DNA from: Artemia franciscana
Lineage: Eukaryota; Arthropoda; Branchiopoda; Anostraca; Artemiidae
Assembly (NCBI RefSeq): GCF_032884065.1
Contig: NC_088865.1
Span: forward strand, 43,223,152-43,287,151
Direction of reading: 5' to 3'
Length of the DNA stretch: 64,000 nt
The notes under the pieces: generated by a model
What the model saw: the letters and a program-made list of their open reading frames with translations, nothing else
Told to the model about the DNA's origin: nothing
The model's database searches: none
In this document: in pieces, positions 39,901 to 48,859 of the stretch
Layout: each line of letters starts with the position of its first letter
How positions within the stretch are numbered: the first letter of the stretch is position 1
Translations under genes and position numbers: made by a program

Positions 39901-42900
39901 TAAAATTTTAATTAATTATGCGATACTAAATATTAATTAAGTTAACAAATTTAATGGGCAATAAAATTAATCTTATAACTAATTTTAATTTAAGTAAGTA
40001 AAATTTATATTATACTTAAGTTTCAATTAATTAATTATACTGGCTTAAGTTTTCAAATAGAATTTCAACTAACTACATTAAGCTAAGTTTTAATTGATCT
40101 AATTATTCAATTTCTGTTTAATTACCTAAATTTATATCACACTAGAATTCAAATTCATTCATTAAATTGGCATAAAATTTTACACTCGGGGTTGTAAAAC
40201 CAATCAAGCTTTGAAAAGGCAAGAGAATAATAGAAAAACCAATCAGGCCAATCTTAACTGTTTCTTCTTTTTGCTGAAATTAAATAAACAATTAAGTTCT
40301 ACTGAAAGTAAGAAGCAATATTAAAACTTAAAATGAGCAGAAATAATTCTTTATGAGGGGGACTGCTCCCTCCTCTAAGCCCCCCCCTCTCTATGCTATT
40401 TTTTAGTACTTTTAAACCAATTATATTCAAAAGCTATTTTTAAACCGGTTCTGATTCTAAGTAAATGGCCTTTGGGTTTCAAGAACTGAGACAAAATGTT
40501 GAATTTAAGTGTAAAGAGCAGGGTATAGAGAAGGGGATAGCCATCCTCCTTATCCATGGGAAATTCATCCCAAAAAAAAACTCCTTCATAGTAGTTCCCT
40601 CAAAGTTCATCCATCAAAGTAAAATCCTTCCTCCGGGAAATTACCCCATGATAATTCCATCCTTGCTGAGAACACCCCTAAGGAGATTTCATACAGACCA
40701 TTCCACCTAAAAAAAAACTCCTTAGCATACTTTCATTTAAAAACTTGTTTTTATTCAATTTCTGATCGTTTTTAGGAAAATTTCGTTTTTGAGCAGAAAA
40801 TTTCTCTAAAACAAAAAAAAATGTCTGTACACTTTTCAATAGCAAATACTATATGTAAACAACAGACAAATTTCATAAATTTTAACCCATCATCCAGGGT
40901 ATATAGGAAGGCATGTCATTCAGAACGATACTGCTAATGGGTCTCTCAACTATACAAAACAAAATGGTTATTTTAAAATACTGACTGAACAACTTTGGAG
41001 AAAAAAAAGAGCATGAGAGGGGGGCTAGCTGCCCTCCAATTTTTCGGTCACTTAAAAAGACCATTAGAACTTCTAATTTCTGTTCGAATGGGCCCTTCCC
41101 CAATCTTATAGAACCACTGATTTGATACAATTACACCTGGGAAGAACAAAAATAAAATCCTTAACATTTGAGGAATGTTTTCTCTTTTCGAAAATCGGGC
41201 AATCTTTCTTAAACCTGTAGCTTTTGACGGGTAGCATTGAAATTAATTAATCTTATGTAGTTGGAATCCGCATAAAAAACCAATTATGTTGATATATCTA
41301 TTGTTGTCAAAATTCTGTCTTTTAGAGTCCCTGTTTCTTTTTAGTTTTTTTTTTTACCAAAAACTGTTTGACATCATGGTGAATACCCTTGATGTATAAG
41401 AAAAACAATCTTATAAGTTTTATCTCATATTTATAATTTAACTCAAGTTATTACCAATCATCATAAAAAGGCATGGCTATTGGCTCCTTTCTGGGGTACA
41501 ATTAACTGCTATGTTGTTACTGAATTAAATATCAAAAGGAACAAACAAACCCATGCGCTACTGTTCATATTCAAGTTTTAAAAATTGGTGGGTCAAGAAG
41601 GCCTACCAGGTCTAGAAGAGTTTGGGCACTGGACCACAAAGTACCGCCATCAAAATACTAAGAGGGCATTAAACCCAAATGGTTAAGTTTCTCTTTCAAA
41701 TCATCCCAGCAGTCAGATCCAGAAAGTCATTTACCCAAAAAACACATGAATAGAAGTTCAATCAGCTTTTTAGATTCCAAATTTATAAATACAAACTAGA
41801 AACTATACCTCTCTTGCAGATAACCACAGCTAAGAGCTCATATGGAACTTTTGATGAGGCCAGAAGAGCCACGAGCCTGGTTCTCATATGGTATGAGCTC
41901 TAGCAAAATCATAAGAATCAATAGATTCATTTAAAAGGAAAATCAGGGACTTAATGCTGGTCAGGATTTAAAATAATAGCTCTGAGTCACGAAATCCTCC
42001 TAAATATCAAAATTCATTAAGATCTGACCACCCACTTGTAAGTTATAAATACCTCATTTTTTCTCTCCCTTCAGTCCCCCAGATGATCGAATCGGGGAAA
42101 ACGACTTTATCAAGTCAATTTGTGCAGCTCCCTGACACGCCTACCAATTTTCATTGTCCTAGCACGTCCAGAAGCACCAAACTCACCAAAGCACAGAACC
42201 CCACCTCCTAACTCCCCCAAAGAGACCAAATCCAATCCGGTTACGTCAATAACGTATCTACAACATTTGCTTATTCTACTTAAGTTTCAACCCAATCTCT
42301 CTACTCTAAGCATTTTCCAAGATTTCCAGTTTCCCCCTCCAACTCCCCCCACTGTCAACAGATCTGGTCGGGATTTGAAATAAGAGCTCTGGGACATGAG
42401 TTCCTTCTAAATATCTAATTTCATTAAGATCTGGTTACCCATTCTAAGTTAAAATTACCTCAATTTTTCTGTTTTTTTTTTTCAAGTTAACACTTCCCAG
42501 CTACCCCAAAGAGAATGGATCCGTTCCAATTATGTCAATCATGTATCCATAGCTTGTGCTTATTCTTCCCATAAAGTTTCATCCCTATCTCTCCACTCTA
42601 AGCATTTTCCAAGATTTGTTTCCCCCCTCCAGCTCCCTATGTCCCCGAATCCGATTCGGATTGAAAATGGAGCATCTGAGACATAAGATCCTTCCATATA
42701 TCAAGTTTCATTAAGATTAAATCACCCATTCATAAGACAAAGATACCTCAATGTTCACATTTTTGAAGAATTCCAGTTTCCCCCTCCAACTCCCCCCAAT
42801 GTCACCAGACCTGGTCAGGATTTAAAAATAGGACTCTAAAGCACAGGATCTTTTTAAATATTGAATTTCATTCAGATCTGATCACCCATTCATAAGTTAC

Positions 42901-45900
42901 AAATACCTTGTTTTTTCTAAGTTTTCTGAATTACCCCCCCCCCCTAATTCACCCAAAGAGAGTGGATCCGGTAATGTCAGTCATGTATCTTGGACTTGTA
43001 CTTATTCTTCCCACCCATTCTCATCCTGATCTCTCTGCTTTAAGCATTTTCCAAGATTTCTGCCCCCCCCCCCAATGACACTGGATCTGGTCAGTATTTA
43101 AAATAAGAGATCCGAGTTACGAAGTCCTTCTAAATATTAAATTTCATTAAGATCTGATCACTCTCCTGTAAATTAAAAATACCTCATTTTTTGAGAATTA
43201 AACCCCCCCCAACTCCCCCAAAGAGAGCAGATCCATTCCAGTCATGTCAATCATGTATCTAGGACTTGTGCTTGTTTTTCCCACGAAGTTTCATCCTGAT
43301 CTCTCCATTCTAAGCATTTTCCAAGATTTTAGGTTTCCCCACCCCACTCCCCCCAGTGGATCTGGTCAGGATTTAAAATAAGAGCTCTGAGACACGATAT
43401 CCTTCTAAATATCAAATTTCATTAAGATCCAATCAGTTAAAAATACCTCATATTTTCTTATTTAAACATCCCCCCACTCCCCCCCCAGATAGTCGAATTG
43501 GGGAAACAACAATTTCTAATTTAATATGGTCTGGTTCCTGATATGCTTGCCAAATTTCATTGTCCTAGCTTACCTGGAAGTGCCTAAAATAGCAAAACTG
43601 GGAAAAACAGACCAACCAAATTTGCAATCTCTATATGTCACTTGGTAGATACTAAGTGCCATAAAAATGGTAACTAGCATAAAAACGTCTATTATACATG
43701 AGATTGCAATGAACTAGTTCACTCCTAAGGTCACCAAAAAGGCCAATGACTGGTCAATAATGAGACTAACTAATCCTCAGACCTGGAATTTTCCCCACTC
43801 TGATGGATGATACCAATACCACCAACATCCTTTTCCTCATGAGCTAACATTCAAAGTGAATTATAACTATTACTATTTTGTAATCCAGTCTAAATGTAGA
43901 TTATAACCCAAAATGATGGTAAGTGTTGCTACTATTTTGCAAAACCCCACTAAGGATAACATGGGACACAATTTAGAAAGTCCAAGGCTGTTGCCATGGC
44001 TCTCACTGTAACTAATTAAATGAACAGGTTGAAGGGATGTACTATAATCAAAACCCTTTAGATTTTATTAAGACATTATCTTTCTCAGGAAACCAGACTC
44101 ATTTTCATCTTAAATATGCTCCCAATGAGAACAAAGTCATATTGCCATAGGAACCGGAACAAACTTTCTTAAAATTGCAAACTGGTATATCAAAAAGACA
44201 TTCATTAACTATGAAAGAGTAGAAAGGATCCCAACAGCAGTACAAGGGCCAATACCTTACCTGGTCTTCTAGAACAACAATGATAATCTTTTAAGAATTA
44301 CCACCAAGCTAAGGCTTTGTTTAAATTTATTGAAAAAAAAACTCATTCAAGGTTATTACACACCAAATAATACTTAGTATAAGTATACCTGTAAAAGTAT
44401 GCCACTTGGTAAATACCAAGTGCCATAATAATTGGAATATTGGTATCATTTGCTTTGTAAATTTAAATGGAAACAGCCAAAAAGTTTTTTTTTCATGAAA
44501 TACTACACTTCATATTTACCCCCACATTTCCTTTGTTTGAGTTCTCCACCCATACCACAAGATAGTTGCCAGCTCAATAGAGCCTAATCTAAAATACAAC
44601 CTAAATTTAAACTATAATGGGGAAGGTTATAACCTGAAAAACCCCATGTTTCCCCCCTTTTTTCATGATGAGTTTAAGCCTTCTATCCCATTAGCAAATA
44701 TGATCTCATTGGAAGAGTAACTTTTCCTGTATAAGCATGCTTAGTATAGGTATAAGTATAATACACAGTATACAAATAATACCATGCTTGTCATAAAAAA
44801 AGGACAAGCACATCATGCTTATCATTTTATCAGACAATATCAGAAAAGAAACAGCTTTCAATTGAATGTTCTTTTAATGTTTCTGCAAAAAAAGACAATA
44901 CCTTCAATGTATCTATTGCCCATATGCTCCTTGTTTTTCTTCAGAGCATGATCTAGGTCTTCTTGGGTTTCCAACTCAACATATGCTTCACCAGTTGCCC
45001 TTCCTTCTCTTGTTGTTGTTAAATGAACACCTTCTTCAGCTCCTCCAGCTATGTTCATGTCACCTAGAAAAGAGGTCATTGAAGGATTTATCATGTAGTT
45101 GGATTACCCAGGTGAGCTAAAAATTATTACAATAAAGGTCTTATTCCATTATACTCAGCAGTATTTGAATCATAGTTATAAGAGCTTTTAGTTATATTTA
45201 GTGTAATCTATCAGAGAAGAAGGGTTTAATCTGTTGCTTGACTTGCCATTGTAAACAACATCTTGAAAAATGTAGTTCAATCCCACTTTCAAGGGACATA
45301 CTAAAGGAAAGATTAGATGGCTAGACCATATTTTATAAATGAAGGATGACATATCACCTGAAAATGAATCTCAGATTCAGGTTGAAATTATGATTGTAGA
45401 GGAAGTTTATTTCTTGGCTATCTTAATATTCTGTTAACATAAATATTTACCAGGAATTTCTTCTTATATAATTAGCCTACTGAATTGTCAATTAGCATAA
45501 GAAAAGGGACCAAGTGATGTATTCACCTTAGCTAAATTATGATGAAAACAGTAAATTCGCCTAAAATTCAGAAGGTAAGTCTATTTCTTAAACATCTGAA
45601 TTAAGAAATAACCAACAACTCTTCTGAAGGACTTGATAATTTAATTATGTGAGAAAGATAATATCACTCAATTTCCTAAATTGATGCCCTTTAGAAATAC
45701 ATTTGATACTTTCATTGCACTCCCTTCCCTCTAATAATTATATCCTAATAGTATTACATAAAAACAAATCTATACAAACTATACTAATGAAGTTCAGCAA
45801 AATTCTAATTCAGCTATTTTTCACTATTTCAGAAAGGGGCCACATTAGGAGAATGGAACTTTCAGGGATGGGTCTACAGGCTAAAATTATGTTCCAGGAA

Positions 45901-47523
45901 GGTAGGGTTCCCAAAAAGACCTATTTTTGGGAAAGACTGCTATTCTTTAACATTCCAGAAAAATAAAGATGCTGGACCATCCCTATTTTACTGAAGCATG
46001 ATGCAAAGTAAGGTTAATAACAAGGGCCCTGTCTTCTTGGTGAAATTTCACCAATGATTTGACAACATAAATAAAAATATGGTCTCTCTTTTGACAAGCA
46101 ATATAAAAGAAAAATTATATTCAAAATTTGTTACTTATGGGAAAAATATCAAGCAACAAAAGTTATATTTTTGGAAATAGAAGAAAATTATCTTTCTGTT
46201 AATATGTAAATAAAAGTGAAACACTGAAAGGATATATACATCAAAATAGGATAATTGGTATTTCCAAAGAGATGTCCTTGTAGGAAAGTTAATAAACTAA
46301 TACTTTTAAGTGTTTGATCTTAAATAATTTTAAGGTAAAATTCTAGTTGAGTGACTTCTAGCTATCTCAGATAGGGGTTAGGTTAAGAAAATGAAACTTT
46401 CAGGGATGGGTCTATAGGCTAAAGTATATCCTGGGAAGGTATTTTAACATACCCACTTCCACTACTTCTCCCTCTAGAGAACCCTGAAATTCATCTACAT
46501 AACAGGTCTACAGGCCTACCTATTGAAATTTTGGCAAAACAACATTTTATCTTAATTTTCAGTTACCAGTTGTTTTTTCTCTGCCTTTACTTCTTTGCAT
46601 GTCTTTAGAACCTTATAAATTGGGATTGAGCAAAGTTGTGAAGCTTAAAATAATTTTGTTGTACTTCATTTGAGCATAAGATTTAGGCTATATTGCAAGA
46701 TTTCATTTTTGTAGGCTAACACATATTTTTGAAGGTTATAAAAGGTCAGGGTCCTCTAGAGGGATAACAAGTGGAGATGGGTACTTTAAAATACCTTCCC
46801 ATGATATACTTTAGCCTGTAGACCCATCCCTGAAAGTTTCATTTCCCTAACCTAAACCCTTTCCAAGATTGAAAGAAGTCAATTAACTAGAATTTTACCT
46901 TATAAAGTTTTAAATATGTGCTAATAGCCTACATATCCTAAATTTTGAAACAAATGACAAGGCTCAAAATTTTACATAAATAGGCCAACACAAATAGCCC
47001 TAAGAATTGCATTAAGGTAAAATGTAGTTTTGTTGAAAATTTCAATAGGTAAAACTGGGCAAATTTCTAAGGCTTAGAATTCAGAAATGGTTTAACATAG
47101 AAGCTTGGGATAACTTCCCAGAGTATGTTTTGGGACTTGGATTCATTACTGAAAGTTTTATTTTTCTAACCTCAACCCTTTCCAAGATAATGAAAAGAAG
47201 CTAACTTAAACTATAATTTTAATAGGCTAAAAACATTCTTGCTTAAGACAAGCAACTCAGAAATTGAGCCTAAGATTTTTCCAAGACGAAAATTTTTGTC
47301 ATCAGTCTATAGTAAAAGGCCATAGTGCTATCTTTTATCAAGCTCCACTGCTCATTATATAGATAAGTTCTGGACTAGGCTACAGCATAATCAGCCTAGC
47401 CTGGATAAGTTAGGTTTCAAAGACCTTACCAAGAAAATTGGCTATTTCATCTTTTGTAGCAGACCATGGTAGTCCTCTCAACCGACAAACGTAGCCATCA
47501 TCATTTCCATTTTCGGAACCCAT
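17979..47523 (-). CDS. hnRNP H/F-like RNA-binding protein, nine joined exons
   Basis: This is a nuclear G-tract RNA-binding protein of the hnRNP H/F family (fly Glorund type), whose known role is control of splicing and polyadenylation. I joined nine coding exons by their GT/AG junctions: 47523-47430, 45063-44902, 39035-38901, 33974-33836, 30257-30109, 29050-28985, 20320-20178, 19058-18939 and 18059-17979. The frame is continuous and gives about 362 residues. Three quasi-RRMs are visible at about residues 12-86, 110-183 and 278-351. Each opens with an RGLP(W/F/Y) loop (RGLPWSA, RGLPFGA, RGLPYKA), contains a GEAYV strand, and closes with a (N/H)RYIE strand, which are the family's G-tract-contact motifs. 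A Gly/Met/Arg-rich linker lies at about 184-277. The start is the first Met in frame, in a good AAAATGG context. The protein is shorter than human F/H (415-449 residues). The last exon may be followed by another, because its end is a perfect splice donor. Family assignment is secure; orthology is inferred. Confidence 0.92.
18060..18938 (-). other. hnRNP intron 8
   Basis: GT-AG intron of about 0.9 kb. No repeat or gene recognised in it. Confidence 0.75.
18939..19058 (-). CDS. hnRNP H/F-like exon 8 (core of qRRM3)
   Basis: 120 bases (40 codons) between the acceptor ATACTTGCAG (ends 19059) and the donor GTTAGT. It encodes FFRPLRPVYINISYNDQGKP then SGEAYVEFATYDEAIRAMDL, matching the human FFSPLNPVRVHIEIGPDGR segment. 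It is phase 0 at both ends. Confidence 0.93.
19059..20177 (-). other. hnRNP intron 7
   Basis: GT-AG intron of about 1.1 kb. A minus-strand open frame at 19814-20038 follows a splice-acceptor-like TTTTTGCAG (near 20020). It is not needed for the joined frame, and I do not recognise it. Confidence 0.7.
20178..20320 (-). CDS. hnRNP H/F-like exon 7 (linker and start of qRRM3)
   Basis: 143 bases between the acceptor TTTTCTTTAG (ends 20321) and the donor GTAATT. It encodes a Gly/Pro/Phe-rich linker, then FRIQMRGLPYKASEADIAA, the start of the third quasi-RRM. It ends in phase 0. Confidence 0.92.
21905..21965. repeat. (TA)n microsatellite
   Basis: About 60 bases of pure TA near the left end of the hAT element. 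Confidence 0.97.
22116..22655. repeat. 277-bp tandem duplication in the hAT element
   Basis: Copies at 22116 and 22393 share CCCTTGTT(C/T)GGCTGGTA, AATTTTCAACACAACGGCTT and CAGACAGATCACATGACAGG. Both encode a phrase SDRSHDRI in one frame, and the second copy keeps a 74-codon frame. I recognise no protein. Confidence 0.9.
22656..23229. other. hAT interior, probable 3' flank/UTR of the minus-strand LINE
   Basis: Contains an AATGAATGAATGAATC-type tetranucleotide run at 23096-23125. This would be the 3' tail of the minus-strand LINE fragment that ends near 23230. Confidence 0.45.
23230..24045 (-). mobile_element. Non-LTR retrotransposon fragment (dead reverse transcriptase C-terminal half)
   Basis: Two overlapping minus-strand frames encode SSSIFKCVLASCLRPLKSSV, then NIGLSSVAYAHDVLLVARTH and INASKCEFICFN-like SVNASKCEFICFN, followed by the LINE 3' domain (RNGLCMIYNAYCAPVLLFLS, LPRWHQNRKIIARF). 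The catalytic YADD is YAHD here, so the enzyme is dead. A 43-bp tandem duplication (about 23595-23645) shifts the frame between the halves. The clade was not determined. Confidence 0.8.
24073..24963 (+). repeat. Repeat family R-B, copy 2 (inside the hAT element)
   Basis: A shorter copy with fewer internal units. It has an intact start and ends in the perfect palindrome CACTTGGTAAATACCAAGTG (24938-24957) plus CCATA. It lies wholly inside the 21811-26910 transposon. Confidence 0.88.
24970..26590. repeat. Inverted-repeat block in the hAT element
   Basis: 25078-25238 (GGAAAACTCGACTTTCTTAA ... CATTCGCAAGTTATAC) matches the reverse complement of 26007-26160 over about 155 bases. Weaker copies of the same ~230-bp unit (CCATATGCAAGTTACAGTG, CAACTGGAGTAATGGGTC) lie between them. 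Confidence 0.75.
26610..26780. repeat. ~75-bp tandem duplication near the hAT right end
   Basis: AGCTATATCTGAGTTT(A/G)CTC through TTGTACATTGCCAAAGCACA occurs twice in direct order, followed by a short CACA run. Confidence 0.85.
27592..28530 (+). mobile_element. 5'-truncated LINE, last ~200 codons and 3' end
   Basis: Inserted into R-A, which resumes at TTCAAAAATGTCC. It encodes FLGVLLD-x-NLSFKWHVQIIS, then (frame change) KISRGRGIIRKLKCLFPFPI, YPYICYCLSVWMSTFPSVLA, EKAARILQSATHTPLDLLK, (frame change near 27940) ISSLAYQYFQGDLPCCFSGL and VGRAWNLVPIEIRQSRTLGF-FKRQMKSFL. This is the C-terminal region of a Jockey/CR1-group reverse transcriptase. An untranslated region ends AAAATAAATAGAATTTGAAC. At least two frameshifts and a stop make it dead. 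Confidence 0.85.
28985..29050 (-). CDS. hnRNP H/F-like exon 6 (Gly/Tyr/Ser-rich micro-domain)
   Basis: 66 bases (22 codons) between the acceptor TCTCTTTAG (ends 29051) and the donor GTAAGT. It encodes GYSDFDDVGYGGFGGSAPSN followed by YG. It is phase 1 at both ends and a multiple of three, so it could be skipped without changing frame. That skipping is an inference, not something seen. Confidence 0.85.
29051..30108 (-). other. hnRNP intron 5
   Basis: GT-AG intron of about 1.1 kb. It contains a second copy of short repeat R-C at about 29900-30070 (shared with 13.07-13.19 kb). Otherwise nothing seen. Confidence 0.75.
30109..30257 (-). CDS. hnRNP H/F-like exon 5 (end of qRRM2, Gly/Met/Arg linker)
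   Basis: 149 bases between the acceptor TTCTTGTTAG (ends 30258) and the donor GTAAGT. It completes R-YIEIFRCS and runs into APRLMGMRMGRGRPTPYDR and a GGGMGMRSGG stretch, matching the RPGPYDR linker of the family. Confidence 0.9.
30258..33835 (-). other. hnRNP intron 4
   Basis: GT-AG intron of about 3.6 kb. Very AT-rich, especially at 32460-32700 (TTAATTATTTTA-like). No mobile element recognised, unlike the neighbouring introns. Confidence 0.75.
33836..33974 (-). CDS. hnRNP H/F-like exon 4 (second half of qRRM2)
   Basis: 139 bases between the acceptor TTTGGGCAG (ends 33975) and a donor GTGGGG. It encodes GLPIVPNGINLPLDAQGRAS then GEAYVQF and KHKEKIGHR, very close to the human [20 protein letters not shown] segment. 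It ends in phase 2. Confidence 0.93.
35795..35900 (-). repeat. R-A fragment
   Basis: CTCCAATCCCTTTGGACCTT then AAAAAAGGGCTAGAACTCTC and TTCTGTTCTAATGAGAAC follow the reverse strand of R-A (CTCCAAT...GTCACTTAAAAAGGGC). Only this block survives clearly. Confidence 0.6.
36870..37035 (-). repeat. tRNA-derived SINE family, copy 1
   Basis: On the minus strand, A box GGTGGCTTGATGCTC (37023-37009) and B box GGCTCGATTCC (36986-36976) are 23 bases apart. The tail shares GGCCTGCTACC, AAAAGAC and GCCATCAATGGC-type blocks with the copy at 56.33 kb. Confidence 0.75.
38255..38395. repeat. 40-bp minisatellite, three copies
   Basis: GCATCTTGAATT recurs at 38271, 38311 and 38351 within near-identical 40-bp units containing CTCAGTAATAATAAATT. 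Confidence 0.92.
38901..39035 (-). CDS. hnRNP H/F-like exon 3 (linker and first half of qRRM2)
   Basis: 135 bases between the acceptor TTTATTACAG (ends 39036) and the donor GTAAGT. It completes VFKSSKSEMQWVLNK, then FCVRLRGLPFGATKEDVIEF. The first 45 bases and the acceptor are the unit that is repeated three more times upstream, in intron 2. Confidence 0.92.
38991..39905 (-). repeat. Four tandem 236-237 bp units carrying the exon 3 acceptor of the hnRNP gene
   Basis: Units begin at 38991, 39228, 39464 and 39701 (TTTTATTTAGCACCCATTGC). Each has the acceptor TTATTACAG followed by the first 45 exon bases (VFKSSKSEMQWVLNK on the gene strand). The exon copies would start at 39035 (true exon), 39272, 39508 and 39745. 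The three extra copies run on into intron sequence and reach an in-frame TGA after ...ILPDGF. Confidence 0.95.
40290..41400 (-). repeat. R-A copy with a foldback end
   Basis: 40290-40420 reads R-A's end on the plus strand (CTACTGAAAGTAAGAAGC, CTTAAAATGAGCAGAAATAA). From about 40740 on, R-A reads on the minus strand (AAACTTGTTTTTATTCAATT, GGGGGGCTAGCTGCCCTCC, CACTTAAAAAGACCATTAG). So the two parts face each other, as in the 50.29-50.59 kb foldback. Confidence 0.72.
41829..43664 (+). repeat. Repeat family R-B, copy 3 (hnRNP intron 2)
   Basis: Starts CTAAGAGCTCATATGGAACT, carries about six internal units and ends in CACTTGGTAGATACTAAGTG then CCATA. It is in the opposite orientation to the gene it sits in. 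Confidence 0.88.
44397..44432. repeat. Solo R-B terminal palindrome
   Basis: TATGCCACTTGGTA / TACCAAGTGCCATA, the R-B end hairpin, stands alone here with no R-B body on either side. Confidence 0.7.
44902..45063 (-). CDS. hnRNP H/F-like exon 2 (second half of qRRM1)
   Basis: 162 bases between the acceptor TTTTCTAG (ends 45064) and a donor GTATTG. It encodes GDMNIAGGAEEGVHL, then TREGRATGEAYVELE and HMGNRYIE, lining up with the human TREGRPSGEAFVELE and MGHRYVE strands. It leaves phase 1. Confidence 0.92.
45064..47429 (-). other. hnRNP intron 1
   Basis: GT-AG intron of about 2.4 kb. It contains dispersed copies of one ~100-bp repeat. The best pair is the inverted repeat 46374-46488 / 46744-46862. 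Confidence 0.78.
46374..46862. repeat. Inverted repeat in hnRNP intron 1
   Basis: 46374-46488 and the reverse complement of 46744-46862 match over about 115 bases (GAAACTTTCAGGGATGGGTC, GGCTAAAGTATATC, GGGAAGGTATTTTAA). Further relics lie at about 45828-45920 (direct) and 47105-47200 (inverted). Confidence 0.85.
47430..47523 (-). CDS. hnRNP H/F-like exon 1 (start codon, first half of qRRM1)
   Basis: 94 coding bases: ATG GGT TCC through CTT G, followed by the donor GTAAG at 47429-47425. It encodes MGSENGNDDGYVCRLRGLPW and the helix after it, ending ATKDEIANFL. It ends in phase 1. Confidence 0.9.
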
Positions 47524-47570
47524 TTTGTAATGATTTTTAGTAAGTTCACGACCAGCAGTCTAAGCGAAGC

Positions 47571-47632
47571 TATAAAATGGCGGAGAAATCGGTGATGAGA
47601 ATGAAGTAAGAAAAAGAGCAGTGTTTCCGCCC
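47571..47632 (-). promoter_or_regulatory. Likely core promoter of the hnRNP gene
   Basis: 48-110 bases upstream of the start codon lie a YY1-type AAAATGGCGG motif (47574-47583, CCGCCATTTT on the gene strand) and a GC box CCGCCC (47627-47632). YY1 motifs often sit at the start sites of housekeeping genes. There is no TATA box at a suitable place on the gene strand, although TATAAA at 47571 reads the other way. The transcription start itself is not visible. Confidence 0.4.
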
Positions 47633-47920
47633 ATTGTCCGCCGAAATGGGGTAATATTCTTTAACAAATCGATAGATGGCAACCGAATATAGTATATTAT
47701 GAACCAAATTACAAATCATACAGGTCTCGGTCACATAGAAAAGGCACGTGACACAGACATCCAAGTGAGCAATTTGTTTCTGGTAGCCAGTAATTTTGTT
47801 GCTTGTGATCATCTTGCTCCGTTTTATTCCAATAAAATTATTTGAGAAATATGCTGTTAAAACCGAAATACTGTTAATAATTGATTTTTACCAAAGAAAT
47901 TCACGATAATTTAAGATGGC
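47633..47920. other. Upstream flank of the hnRNP promoter
   Basis: No gene recognised between the promoter motifs and the start of the ~1-kb repeat unit U. Confidence 0.5.
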
Positions 47921-48800
47921 TTACTTTGTCTTGAATAAAAAACTTGCAATTGTCTGTGGACATAGTTTAGAATCCTACCATTCACTTTTTTCTTTATTAA
48001 CTGCAACCATAGGGCTAACCAGTGACGTACTTAATGTGATCAGCTAATCCAGAACAAGTTTTACAAGGCAAACGTTTTTTATTATAGAATGGCTATTTAG
48101 AGGTTACAGAACCGCTATAAAAATTTCTATATTATAAAAGAGGAGAACAATTAATTGAATGAGAGAAAACAAATCTTGAAATTAATTTGTGTAATTGTTC
48201 TTAATACGGATGCACATCGTAGTTTCGTAACGTAAGCTACTTAGTGGAAGAATATAAAATGTTATGTGGTTTGTCAGCAAAAATAATTCACTAACAAGAA
48301 TAGATTTTACATATTTACGGTCCTACAATAGGCCAATGTGAACGAGACGAAAACGACAGAGAGCCCATGATAAGTTTTGTTGCAGCTTGTGTTGCGAGGC
48401 ATAGTTTAAAGGTTTCGGTAAAAATGAATAGGACAAATACCAGGATTGCTGGATTGTTTCATTCTCTTATAATCGGTTGGGATCTTCCAATAAAAAGGGT
48501 AGAACATTCTAAATGTCGCAAATGGTTTAGAATGAACAATTTTAAGCTTTACAAGAAATATTTATAATACAATCCTATTATTAGTACTGAAAACTAATTC
48601 ATAGCAGTTTGTAAATCTAGTAGCTTAAAATTTTGACGGATGACACGCGTACACTGTTCGCTATTAATTACTCTCCCATAATAGGCTTTTTGAATAGTCA
48701 ACCAGGGATCCTAGTGGGGATGGGGTGGGGTTGGAGATTTTTGTCACCTTGGATTTGTATTCCCATCCGACTACTAGCTTTTGGATAGATATATATTTTT
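47921..48800. repeat. Unit U, copy A (left part)
   Basis: TTACTTTGTCTTGAATAAAA, GTCTGTGGACATAGTTTAGA, GTGATCAGCTAATCC and CGCAAATGGTTTAGAATGA occur here and in the same order in 53320-54000. Copy A is then interrupted by an R-A element (48860-50590) and resumes at about 50590. Confidence 0.88.
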
Positions 48801-48859
48801 TTTCATTTTCATTTAAAAAAAATTATATTCCTCCTAATTGTTAAATATATAGTTTTTTC

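Larger units (their letters stand above)
39036..44901 (-). other. hnRNP intron 2
   Basis: GT-AG intron of about 5.9 kb. In order it holds the splice-site tandem array (to 39905), an AT-rich stretch (39905-40280), an R-A copy (40290-41400), R-B copy 3 (41829-43664) and a solo R-B palindrome (44397-44432). Confidence 0.8.
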
